Positions 16,170 to 24,499 of a DNA stretch of 32,208 bases are shown here, piece by piece. The notes under the pieces were generated by a model. It was not told where the DNA came from, searched no databases, and was given only the letters and a program-made list of their open reading frames with translations. The position numbers and the translations under genes are program-made. Each line of letters begins with the position of its first letter. The stretch's first letter is position 1. Location of the stretch: positions 1-32,208 of the forward strand of contig JABIWM010000077.1 of NCBI GenBank assembly GCA_018701255.1, given 5' to 3'. Origin of the DNA: Alphaproteobacteria bacterium. GTDB taxonomy: Bacteria > Pseudomonadota > Alphaproteobacteria > Puniceispirillales > UBA1172.

Positions 16170-17851
16170 TGAAAACGTCATTAGAACATGTTCTGGAAAT
16201 TCGTGATCTGACAATTGCATATGGTGAACAGCCGGCAATAAAATCTATTGACCTATGCGTTGGTAATGGTCGCATCGTTGGTATCGTAGGTGAGAGTGGC
16301 AGTGGAAAATCTACGTTAGTGTCGGCCTTAATCGGGTTGCTTTCACATTCGGCAAAAATAACCGGTGGTCATATTTTATTTAGTGATAAGGACCTCACTA
16401 AAATAACCCCACATGAATTCAGAGATATTCGCGGGCATCAAATATCTATGGTTTCACAAGATGCATTAAGCGCACTTAATCCGGTGCTGACCATTGGTGA
16501 TCATTTGATGGATATTCAGTTTCGTGAGCCGATTGGAAATGCTGAAAAAAGAAAAAGGGCAATCGCGGCGCTTCAATCCGTGCATATGCCAGACCCGGAA
16601 GCGCGTTTATCCATGTATCCGCATGAGCTATCGGGCGGCCAGAAACAACGTGTTTCTATCGCCATGGCAATTATGATGCGGCCTAAAATTCTAATTGCGG
16701 ATGAGCCAACAACCGCGCTAGACGCAACATTAGAAGTTGAGATTATCTCGCTGCTTAAAGAGCTGCAGGTAAAGATTGATTGCGCCATGATCTTTGTGAC
16801 ACATCATTTAGGTGTTGTTACTTCTCTTTGCGATGATGTTGTCGTTTTACATAATGGGGTTGTTCAAGAGGCGGGAGTCGTAAGAGAGGTTTTTGTTAAT
16901 CCCCAAAGCCAGTATACGAAAAATCTTTTGCTCTGTGATCCTGCTCATATTAAGGAAAAGTGCCGGCAATTACCCACTATGAGCGCCCCACATGAAAAAA
17001 AGATAGAAAAGAAAACGGCGGCCAAGAAACGTATTGCTATTGATGAAGGCCCTATTTTACAGATCAAGGATTTGGTTGTTAAATTCCGCAAATCCTTTGA
17101 ACTAAAACACATGATTTTGCGAAGCAAACCAGCTGAAATTACGGCGGTTGACAGTGTATCTCTTGATTTATTCAAAGGCGAAACATTGGCAATTGTTGGT
17201 GAGAGTGGTTCCGGCAAGACAACCTTGATCAGGTCTATATTAAAGCTTGTTTCCTGCCAGTCAGGGAGCATTGCTTTTATGGGCAAATCACCATTGACCA
17301 AGGATCGGAAAGAATTGGCATCTATCCGGCGTGACATCGCTCTAGTGTTTCAAGACCCGGTTGGCAGTTTGAGCCCAAGAATGACTATAGAAAGCATCAT
17401 CAGGGAAGCGATGCATCATGGAGCGCCTCGCAACATATCAACGCGAAATGAAGTGGAAAGATTGCTGTTGCTTGTTGGCCTTCCTGCGGCGTTTGCCTCG
17501 CGCTATCCACATGAGATTTCTGGTGGACAGGCACGGCGCGTATGTGTTGCAAGAGCATTGGCGCAACAGCCTAAAATGATCATTGCTGATGAACCAACAG
17601 CAGGACTGGATGTTTCGATACAGGGGGAAATCCTCAATCTGTTATCAGAGCTTCAAGATAGTCTTCAATTGCCAATATTAATCGTTACCCACAATCTTAA
17701 TGTCGTGCGTCATATTAGCGATAGAATGGTGATTATGTTACAGGGTAAAATTGTTGAACAAGGTTCCACAGAAGATATTTTTTCAAACCCCAAACATGAT
17801 TATACAAAACGTCTTCTGGCATCAAATATTCATGTTCTGCCAGCGCCCTAA
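16169..17851 (+). CDS. Fused double ATP-binding subunit of peptide-type ABC importer (DppD-DppF-like)
   Basis: A 560-residue cytoplasmic ATPase with two complete nucleotide-binding domains in one chain. The first has Walker A GESGSGKS (41-48), signature LSGGQ (154-158) and Walker B ILIADEP (174-180). A lysine-rich linker (about 275-290, KKIEKKTAAKKR) follows. The second has Walker A GESGSGKT (344-351), signature ISGGQ (450-454) and Walker B IIADEP (471-476). The C-terminal parts carry the family extension after each domain. The architecture resembles YejF/GsiA-type fused ATPases. It lies 15 bases upstream of the first amidase gene, which makes hydrolysis the next step after import. Confidence 0.93.
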   Translation: MKTSLEHVLEIRDLTIAYGEQPAIKSIDLCVGNGRIVGIVGESGSGKSTLVSALIGLLSHSAKITGGHILFSDKDLTKITPHEFRDIRGHQISMVSQDALSALNPVLTIGDHLMDIQFREPIGNAEKRKRAIAALQSVHMPDPEARLSMYPHELSGGQKQRVSIAMAIMMRPKILIADEPTTALDATLEVEIISLLKELQVKIDCAMIFVTHHLGVVTSLCDDVVVLHNGVVQEAGVVREVFVNPQSQYTKNLLLCDPAHIKEKCRQLPTMSAPHEKKIEKKTAAKKRIAIDEGPILQIKDLVVKFRKSFELKHMILRSKPAEITAVDSVSLDLFKGETLAIVGESGSGKTTLIRSILKLVSCQSGSIAFMGKSPLTKDRKELASIRRDIALVFQDPVGSLSPRMTIESIIREAMHHGAPRNISTRNEVERLLLLVGLPAAFASRYPHEISGGQARRVCVARALAQQPKMIIADEPTAGLDVSIQGEILNLLSELQDSLQLPILIVTHNLNVVRHISDRMVIMLQGKIVEQGSTEDIFSNPKHDYTKRLLASNIHVLPAP

Positions 17852-17866
17852 AAACAGGAGTGTAGG

Positions 17867-19300
17867 ATGAATAATGATGATCTTTGCTATATGTCAGCAA
17901 CCGAGGCACTGGCAAAATTTCAAGCGCGTTCCTTATCACCTGTTGAGCTGATCAGTGCCATTATCCATCGGGCTGAAGCCATTCAGGAAAACATTAATCC
18001 TTTTGCCGACTGCTATTTTGATGAGGCGCTTGACGCAGCAAAAGTGTCAGAAAAAAAATACCAGAATCCCGATAACTATCATGGGCAAATGGGACAACTA
18101 GAAGGCTTGCCGTTAGCGGTTAAAGATAGCACGCCAATACAGGGGCGACGTTCAGCAAATGGGTCGCTTATCAATAAAGACCGAATTGATGAGTTCAGTA
18201 ATCCGTCTATTGAACGTCTGCTGGAACATGGTGCTAATCTTTTTGCCCGTACCACCTGTCCGGAATTCTGCTGGTTATTTACATGCCATTCGCGCATGTG
18301 GGGTGTCACGCGCAACCCATGGCGACTTGATATCACGCCCGGCGGCTCATCAGGAGGGTCGGCGGCGGCCCTGGCCGCAGGTGCCGCAACCATAACAACA
18401 GGAAGCGATAGCGCAGGTTCAATTCGGCAACCGGCCAGCCAATGCGGTGTTGTCGGTTACAAACCGCCTTATGGCCGCATGCCACTATCGCCATATAATT
18501 CATTTAATCCATATGTTCAGATTGGCCCCATGGCACGAACGGTGGCAGACACGGCTTTGATGTCAAATGTCATGTCAGGCATGCATCCGCTGGATCACAC
18601 ATCCCTTTCAGATACATGTATATTACCTGAACATCCATTGGATATTGCGGGAATGAAAATAGGCTTTTCTACTGACCTTGGCCATTATGATCTAGATAGT
18701 GATGTTGAGCATGAGTTTTTAACATCGCTCCAGTGTTTGAAAGATGCTGGTGCTTTAATAGAAGACGTTCCGTTGAGCGGCTTGAGTGAAATGATTGAGT
18801 TGTCGCATGGCGCGCAGGAATTCGAAGCGCATGGATTTTTGCAGGACGCCATAGATAATCATTCAGATGTGATTAGTGACTATGTGCCGGAATTACTTGA
18901 AACAGCTCTTAAATATAATGCTGAGGATTTGCAACGATCCAAGTCATTATCTGGTGATATCTGGCAACAAATCCTTGGCCCGATTTTTCAAAAATATGAT
19001 GCTTTCCTTTGTCCCACGGTGGCAACGCCAATGGTTCCGGCAGAACATTGGCAAACCCATACGATATTAGTAGGCGAGCGCCATCTAACCGATACAGAGA
19101 TTACAATGACAGCATTATTCAATCATTTTAGCAGGTGCCCAGTGTTAGCGGTGCCAAGCGGTATCACCAAAGCAGGTCTGCCTTGTGGGCTTCAAATCGT
19201 CGGGCGACCTTATGATGATATGACGGTTTTCCGCGTTGGCACAGCATTAGAAAAAGCCCGCCCATGGTTACAAACACCTGAAAGCCGGCCGGTGCTTTAA
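17867..19300 (+). CDS. Amidase-signature family hydrolase, tandem copy 1
   Basis: A 477-residue amidase of the amidase-signature family, with a Ser-cisSer-Lys triad readable as Lys86 (LPLAVKDST), Ser161 (PGGSSGGSAAA) and nucleophile Ser185 (SDSAGSIRQPAS). Spacing between the two serines is the usual 24 residues. No signal peptide is seen, so it should act in the cytoplasm on imported substrate. An AGGAG site precedes the ATG. It shares a near-identical plan with the next gene: both open with DDLCYMSA, carry INPFADCYFDEA or VNPFADCYFDEA, and end ARPWLQTPESRPVL or similar. The two are clear paralogs from tandem duplication. The substrate is unknown; aryl- or acyl-amides and amino acid amides are possible. 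Confidence 0.9.
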   Translation: MNNDDLCYMSATEALAKFQARSLSPVELISAIIHRAEAIQENINPFADCYFDEALDAAKVSEKKYQNPDNYHGQMGQLEGLPLAVKDSTPIQGRRSANGSLINKDRIDEFSNPSIERLLEHGANLFARTTCPEFCWLFTCHSRMWGVTRNPWRLDITPGGSSGGSAAALAAGAATITTGSDSAGSIRQPASQCGVVGYKPPYGRMPLSPYNSFNPYVQIGPMARTVADTALMSNVMSGMHPLDHTSLSDTCILPEHPLDIAGMKIGFSTDLGHYDLDSDVEHEFLTSLQCLKDAGALIEDVPLSGLSEMIELSHGAQEFEAHGFLQDAIDNHSDVISDYVPELLETALKYNAEDLQRSKSLSGDIWQQILGPIFQKYDAFLCPTVATPMVPAEHWQTHTILVGERHLTDTEITMTALFNHFSRCPVLAVPSGITKAGLPCGLQIVGRPYDDMTVFRVGTALEKARPWLQTPESRPVL

Positions 19301-19345
19301 TTGATAATAATGGAACAACCTAAGATAATTGAAATGAGGAATAAA

Positions 19346-20770
19346 ATGAGCAGTGATGATCTTTGTTATATGTCAGCGGTTGAAGCTATCAATCATTTTC
19401 GTAAGCGGTCACTTTCACCAGTAGAATTGCTGGATGCTATCATTGATCGCGCGAACGCCATTTCTGCGACCGTCAATCCCTTTGCCGATTGCTATTTTGA
19501 TGAGGCGCGACAAAGAGCAAAAATATCTGAAGCCTTATACGCGAAAAAAGACGCTAATATTGGCTCTCTTGAGGGTATTCCACTGGCGGTAAAGGATATC
19601 TGTAATATTGCTGGAAAGCGGACAACTAGCGGTTCGCTTATTTATAGTGAGAATATTGCCCAGCAAACATCTGCCCATGTTCAGCGCCTGCAAGACGCTG
19701 GCGCAAATGTTTTTGCCAGAACAACAATTCCGGAATTTGCATGGTTATTTACCACGCAATCGCGCATGTGGGGCGTGACACATAATCCATGGAGATCAGG
19801 AATATCACCGGGTGGTTCATCAGGTGGTTCTGCCGCCGCTGTTGGGGCGGGTGCAACGACATTGGCAACCGGCAGTGATAGCACCGGATCAATCCGTCAA
19901 CCGGCCAGTCAATGTGGTGTTGTTGGATATCAGCCACCGCATGGGCGTATTCCCAATATCGGGTCAAGTTCATTCAATGGTTACAGCAAACCGGGGCCAA
20001 TGACCCGAACGGTCGCTGATTGTGCACTGATGGCCAATATCATGTCTGGCCCGGATGATAGAGATCATAATTCGCTGGATCCGGTTGCTGAAATCACTTT
20101 AGATGATGTTGATCTGTCCGGTATGAAAATAGCTTATTCCCTCGACTTGGGATGCTACGATATGGCAGACGATGTGGTCAGAGAAACGCTGGCATCTATC
20201 GAAGCCTTGCGGCGGACGGGCGCTGTGGTTCAAGAGGTTCAGGTCAGCTGGGCAAAAGACCTTATTGATCTGGCTTATGGGGCGCAAGAAGTCTTGTTTG
20301 CAGAGTTTCTGAATGTGGCGGTTAATAAACACGGTGATCTGGTTAGCGATTATGTGCCGCAATTACTTGAAACGGCAAATAGCTATCCGGCGAACACTTA
20401 TTTTAAAGCACTTGAAGCGGCAGGTAGAGTTTGGCGGGATCATATAGGGCCGTTATTTAACCAATATGATGCTTTTATTACCCCAACCACCACCTATACC
20501 GATATTCCGGCAACGGGATGGCAAAAAGACACGGTGACGGTAAATGGCAAAGATTACACAGATACGGAAACGACCATGGCGGTTTTGTGGAATATGTATA
20601 ATAGGTGTCCGGTGATGGCCGTCCCGTCAGGTAGAGCCAATAGTGGTGTGCCAACAGGCATCCAGATTATTGGACGACCTCTTGATGATCAAACGGTGTT
20701 TCGTATTGCCAGCGCATTTGAAAAAGAAAGACCATGGCTTGATTGCGCTGAGAGGCGACCAGTTTTATAA
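19346..20770 (+). CDS. Amidase-signature family hydrolase, tandem copy 2
   Basis: A 474-residue paralog of the preceding amidase. Triad: Lys83 (IPLAVKDIC), Ser158 (PGGSSGGSAAA) and Ser182 (SDSTGSIRQPAS). I chose the ATG at 19346 because GAGGA lies just upstream and the resulting N-terminus MSSDDLCYMSA matches copy 1. The frame is open back to a TTG at 19301 directly after the previous stop, but that extension has no counterpart in copy 1. Differences cluster outside the catalytic core (residues about 60-115 and 225-400), which would fit different substrate preference. The next 165 bases (20771-20935) are AT-rich with no clear terminator. Confidence 0.9.
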   Translation: MSSDDLCYMSAVEAINHFRKRSLSPVELLDAIIDRANAISATVNPFADCYFDEARQRAKISEALYAKKDANIGSLEGIPLAVKDICNIAGKRTTSGSLIYSENIAQQTSAHVQRLQDAGANVFARTTIPEFAWLFTTQSRMWGVTHNPWRSGISPGGSSGGSAAAVGAGATTLATGSDSTGSIRQPASQCGVVGYQPPHGRIPNIGSSSFNGYSKPGPMTRTVADCALMANIMSGPDDRDHNSLDPVAEITLDDVDLSGMKIAYSLDLGCYDMADDVVRETLASIEALRRTGAVVQEVQVSWAKDLIDLAYGAQEVLFAEFLNVAVNKHGDLVSDYVPQLLETANSYPANTYFKALEAAGRVWRDHIGPLFNQYDAFITPTTTYTDIPATGWQKDTVTVNGKDYTDTETTMAVLWNMYNRCPVMAVPSGRANSGVPTGIQIIGRPLDDQTVFRIASAFEKERPWLDCAERRPVL

Positions 20771-20935
20771 AGCCAAAAAGAGAGTGGCGCGAAGAAAAGG
20801 CTATATAAATCGGAGTTAACCCTAATTACATATTCAAAAATCACATTTTGTGCGGTATTGTCAATGCTAACGTATCTATTTAGTTAAAATAATAATAATT
20901 AAAGGATCAGTATCACACAGGAGACAAAGTTTCTA

Positions 20936-22591
20936 ATGGATGTTGATTATATCATTGTCGGGGCAGGATCAGCGGGATGTGTGCTGGCTAACCGGCTGAT
21001 CAATAGTGGAAATAATCGGGTGTTATTACTGGAAGCAGGGCCGAATAACACGGCACTTTCTTTAAAAATGCCGGCAGCCGTTTTGTCAAACCTGACAAAT
21101 ACCAAGCATAATTGGGCTTTTCAGGGTGAGCCGGAGCCTGAATTAAACGGCCGCCAGTTACAGCATGATCGCGGTAAGACACTGGGTGGGTCATCGTCTA
21201 TTAACGGGATGGTATTCATCCGGGGACATGCGCTTGACTATGAAGGCTGGCGGCAATCCGGATGCGTGGGTTGGAGTTATGCTGATGTATTACCATATTT
21301 TAAACGGATGGAAAATTATGGCGGTGGCGGTGATGAGTATCGGGGCGAAAGCGGCCCACTTCACGTTCATCGTGCCAAACCGGAAGACCCATTAACACTG
21401 GCTTTTTTGAAAGCTGGTGAAGAAGCAGGCTACGCGGTAACGGATGATATCAGCGGAAGATGTCAGGAAGGTTTTGGCGTTTCAGACCGAACTGTTTTTA
21501 AAGGCGAAAGGTGGAGCACAGCACGCGCCTATCTTGATCCGGTACGTCGTCACTCTCATCTGACCATACACACACAAGCACAGGTACAACGGCTTATTTT
21601 TGAGGGCAACAAAGCCACCGGAGTAACTTATAAAGACCGTAGCGGACATATTGTAAACGCATATGCTAGCAAAGAAATTATTCTTAGCGCAGGCGCCGTG
21701 GGCTCGCCACATATTCTGATGTTGTCAGGCATTGGCCCGGCCAGACATCTGCGTGATATGGGTATTGATGTGCGTCATGATTTACCGGGTGTTGGCCAGA
21801 ATCTCAATGATCATCCTGATTTTGTGCTGAAATATAAATGCAGACAGCCCGTATCTTTCTGGCCGAAAACAAAGCCGCTGGCAAAGCTAATGGCGGGCAT
21901 CCAGTGGCTGACAACACGCCGGGGGATTGTGGGCTCTAACCTTTTTGAGGGATTAGGGTGCATCCGGTCATCGCCTGAGGTGGAATATCCGGATTTGCAG
22001 ATTATCATTTCCCCCATTGCTGTTGATGACGCCACATGGAAGCCGCTTCAGGAACATGCTTTTCAGATTCATGTCGGGCTGATGCGCGCATATAGCCGTG
22101 GCAAAATTGAATTGCGGTCGTCTGATCCTGAACATCCGCCTAGTATTCTGGTAAATTATCTGAAAGATAGCCGTGATCGGGAAGCTATGCGTAAAGGCAT
22201 AAAGCTTGTTAGGGAATTAGTGGAACAGCCAGCATTTTCAGAACTCCGAGGTGAGGAAATTTTCCCGGGGAATGATGTGCAATCTGATGATGAGTTTGAC
22301 CGCGTTCTGAATACACATACAACAACGCAATGGCATTTATCCTGCACCGCCCGAATGGGTGATGCGAATGATAAGGGTGCAGTGGTTGACGCTAGTGGGC
22401 GAGTGCATGGGATATCGGGATTGCGGGTAGTCGATGCATCAATCATGCCGGTTGTCACAAATGGAAACACCAATGCCCCGACTATCATGATCGCCGAAAA
22501 ACTAAGTGATGATATTTTGGGGTATCCACCATTGCCGCGTATAGAAAAAGATGTCTGGCGTTATACGGATACCGCATCAGGCCAGCGCTAA
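20936..22591 (+). CDS. GMC family oxidoreductase (choline dehydrogenase-like)
   Basis: A 551-residue FAD enzyme of the glucose-methanol-choline family that oxidises a primary or secondary alcohol. The ADP-binding motif is VGAGSAGCVLANRL (8-21) with LLLEAG following. The first signature is GKTLGGSSSINGMVFIRG. The second is SAGAVGSPHILMLSGIGP. The C-terminal catalytic region holds WHLSCTARMG (His467) and NTNAPTIMIAEK (Asn511). Choline dehydrogenases have a very similar plan, but the substrate cannot be fixed from sequence. It is rightward after a 165-base gap from the amidases, with AGGAG about twelve bases before the ATG. It converges on a DMSP-lyase-like cupin with 19 bases between stops. Confidence 0.9.
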   Translation: MDVDYIIVGAGSAGCVLANRLINSGNNRVLLLEAGPNNTALSLKMPAAVLSNLTNTKHNWAFQGEPEPELNGRQLQHDRGKTLGGSSSINGMVFIRGHALDYEGWRQSGCVGWSYADVLPYFKRMENYGGGGDEYRGESGPLHVHRAKPEDPLTLAFLKAGEEAGYAVTDDISGRCQEGFGVSDRTVFKGERWSTARAYLDPVRRHSHLTIHTQAQVQRLIFEGNKATGVTYKDRSGHIVNAYASKEIILSAGAVGSPHILMLSGIGPARHLRDMGIDVRHDLPGVGQNLNDHPDFVLKYKCRQPVSFWPKTKPLAKLMAGIQWLTTRRGIVGSNLFEGLGCIRSSPEVEYPDLQIIISPIAVDDATWKPLQEHAFQIHVGLMRAYSRGKIELRSSDPEHPPSILVNYLKDSRDREAMRKGIKLVRELVEQPAFSELRGEEIFPGNDVQSDDEFDRVLNTHTTTQWHLSCTARMGDANDKGAVVDASGRVHGISGLRVVDASIMPVVTNGNTNAPTIMIAEKLSDDILGYPPLPRIEKDVWRYTDTASGQR

Positions 22592-22610
22592 TCCGCGAAT
22601 AATTTTCGAA

Positions 22611-23222
22611 TTAATTTTTCGGGGGACGCCCGCTATACACATACTGATTGGTGGATAGGTCGCCATGCCAGACATATACAGACATAAAAGCATTGCTCTG
22701 TGTTTTAGTGGCATGTGGAAGATATGACGGGTGATGGGATCGTCCGTTTACGGTTAATAATGAATAAGGTGCATCGCCCCTTTTCCATAGACAGTCACCA
22801 GCAAGCATAATAAAAATTTCTTCCGCCGGATGCGTGCGTAACCCATATTCCAAATGTGAAAGCATGCCATAAAGCCCTATCCGGACGATGTCAGATTTTA
22901 TTAATCCGTCGGGGCCAAGCAATTCAACATGCGATTTGAAGGTGCTATCTTTTTGATAAAGCGGATCACTGGATGTTTCTGGCGGCGCCCAGTTGAAAGC
23001 AATATCGAGAATATCAGCACAGACCGGATGCGCATCCGGAAGTCGCATGACTTCCTGAAGTGGGGCAGGTAAAGCCCCGCCCGGATGATCCATATCATAC
23101 GCGCCGGTTTGGGATTGTAATTCTTTGCGGGCAATCCGTTCTATATCTAGATCGCCATCAAAAACATCAGCCAGAGTTTTAAAAAACGTGCTTAATGTCA
23201 TTATGCTATTATTATTTCCCAT
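22611..23222 (-). CDS. Cupin protein resembling DddQ/DddL dimethylsulfoniopropionate lyases
   Basis: A 203-residue protein with a C-terminal cupin barrel. The metal-site segment reads YGLRTHPAEEIF, then LAGDCLWKRGD, and a second block HHPSYLPHATKT followed by VWHGDLS. Compared from memory with Ruegeria DddQ (Tyr120, His125, Glu129, Tyr131, His163), the equivalents would be Tyr126, His131, Glu135, Phe137 and His170. Four of five are kept, and the metal-binding/catalytic tyrosine is a phenylalanine. It may be a lyase variant or a related cupin with a different reaction. The start is uncertain: ATG at 23222 or at 23201, neither with a good ribosome site. The 182-base gap to the divergent binding-protein gene is AT-rich. 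Confidence 0.7.
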   Translation of the reverse strand: MGNNNSIMTLSTFFKTLADVFDGDLDIERIARKELQSQTGAYDMDHPGGALPAPLQEVMRLPDAHPVCADILDIAFNWAPPETSSDPLYQKDSTFKSHVELLGPDGLIKSDIVRIGLYGMLSHLEYGLRTHPAEEIFIMLAGDCLWKRGDAPYSLLTVNGRSHHPSYLPHATKTQSNAFMSVYVWHGDLSTNQYVYSGRPPKN

Positions 23223-23404
23223 TCAGAACATTCACATTATGTAAATTAACAATGCATTTAGAATAATGCTTTTTAGATGGTGCCATTTAATATCAATAAT
23301 GGAAAGAATTATAAACGCTATCATCATATCTTTTTAAAATCATCCTATACAGATAATAAAAATTATGCCTATTATTTTATAAAGATAATTCAAGGGAGGA
23401 TATC

Positions 23405-24439
23405 ATGATAAAGAAGCATTTATGTTCAGCCGCTGTTGCTGTTGGAATGTTATCAGCATCGCAAGCCTTTGCTGCAGGTGAGTTAAATATTTTTAACTGG
23501 GGTAACTACACTAGCCCTGAACTGATTGAAAAATTCGAAAAAACCTATGACGTTAAAGTTACAATTACCGATTATGATTCTAATGATACGGCTTTAGCAA
23601 AAGTCCGTGCCGGTGCGCATGGTTTTGACATTGCTGTACCATCAGCGAGTTTCATGCCAATCTGGATCAGCGAAGGATTGTTGTTAGAAACAAATCCGGC
23701 TCAGATGTCTAATTATGGTAATGTCCGCGATAATTTCAAAAGCCCTGACTGGGACCCCGGCCACCGGTATTCGGTTCCTTATCAGTGGGGCACCGTTGGC
23801 GTTATTGTTGATAGCACGCTTTATGATGGCGATATCAACACATGGGCAATGGTATTTGAGCCGCCAGCAGAACTGTCTGGTAAAATTAACGTAGCACCAG
23901 AAATGCTTGATCTGATTGATGCGGCATTAAAATATACTGGTGGTGAGCCATGTACTGACGATAAGAGCCAGCTGAAAAAAGCGCGTGATACACTGGTTAG
24001 CGCAAAGCAGCACTGGCTATCAATGGATTACGGCGTGATTGAAAAGTTTGCTGGCCGTGATCTGGGAGCATCGCTGTACTGGAATGGTGCCGCGTTCCGT
24101 GCAAGAGAGAAAAACCCTGATGTTCGTTTTGGCTATCCAAGAGAAGGTTATCCTATCTGGATGGACGCGGTAGTTGTTCTCAAAGACGCAAAGAATGTTG
24201 AAAATGCCAAGCTGTTTCAGAACTTTCTTATGGAACCGGAACATGCTGCGATGGCATCAGCCTTTGCCCGTTATGCCAACGGTATCAAAGGTTCTGAGCC
24301 ATTCATGCCAGAAGATATGAAGGGCGCACCAGAAGTAGAGATTGCAGCAGAGTTTATTCCTAATGGATTCTTCAGCAAAACCTGCCCACCGCATGTGCAA
24401 GAAATGTATTCTGCTATCTGGACAGAATTACAAAAATAA
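23405..24439 (+). CDS. Polyamine-type ABC transporter substrate-binding protein (PotD/PotF-like)
   Basis: A 344-residue periplasmic binding protein. A signal peptide covers residues 1-23 (basic start MIKKH, hydrophobic core, AFA before AGEL). The mature start ELNIFNWGNYTSPELIEKFEK is the standard PotD/PotF opening; here it is read as ELNIFNWGNY and SPELIEKF. FDIAVPSASFM and PYQWGTVGVIVDST follow as in the family. GGGAGGA sits four bases before the ATG. Polyamine, gamma-aminobutyrate-like or other cationic amines are usual ligands. The matching ATPase and permeases lie 3 kb downstream, past a divergent hydrolase pair, and this gene ends in its own strong terminator. Confidence 0.9.
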   Translation: MIKKHLCSAAVAVGMLSASQAFAAGELNIFNWGNYTSPELIEKFEKTYDVKVTITDYDSNDTALAKVRAGAHGFDIAVPSASFMPIWISEGLLLETNPAQMSNYGNVRDNFKSPDWDPGHRYSVPYQWGTVGVIVDSTLYDGDINTWAMVFEPPAELSGKINVAPEMLDLIDAALKYTGGEPCTDDKSQLKKARDTLVSAKQHWLSMDYGVIEKFAGRDLGASLYWNGAAFRAREKNPDVRFGYPREGYPIWMDAVVVLKDAKNVENAKLFQNFLMEPEHAAMASAFARYANGIKGSEPFMPEDMKGAPEVEIAAEFIPNGFFSKTCPPHVQEMYSAIWTELQK

Positions 24440-24464
24440 ACCAGCGTCATGCTTGATATAATGA

Positions 24465-24496
24465 ATAGAGGCGATACATATCGCCTCTATTTTTTT
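24465..24496 (+). terminator. Rho-independent terminator after the binding-protein gene
   Basis: A perfect 11-base-pair stem (24465-24475 with 24480-24490; core AGAGGCGAT/ATCGCCTCT), loop ACAT, and a run of seven T residues (24490-24496). It ends the binding-protein transcript 25 bases after the stop. On the other strand there is no T tract, so it does not obviously serve the convergent amidase. Confidence 0.9.
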
Positions 24497-24499
24497 ATG

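Noticed and set aside
19301-19345. TTG start at 19301 for the second amidase.
   Set aside because: The ATG at 19346 has a GAGGA site and gives an N-terminus matching the tandem paralog.
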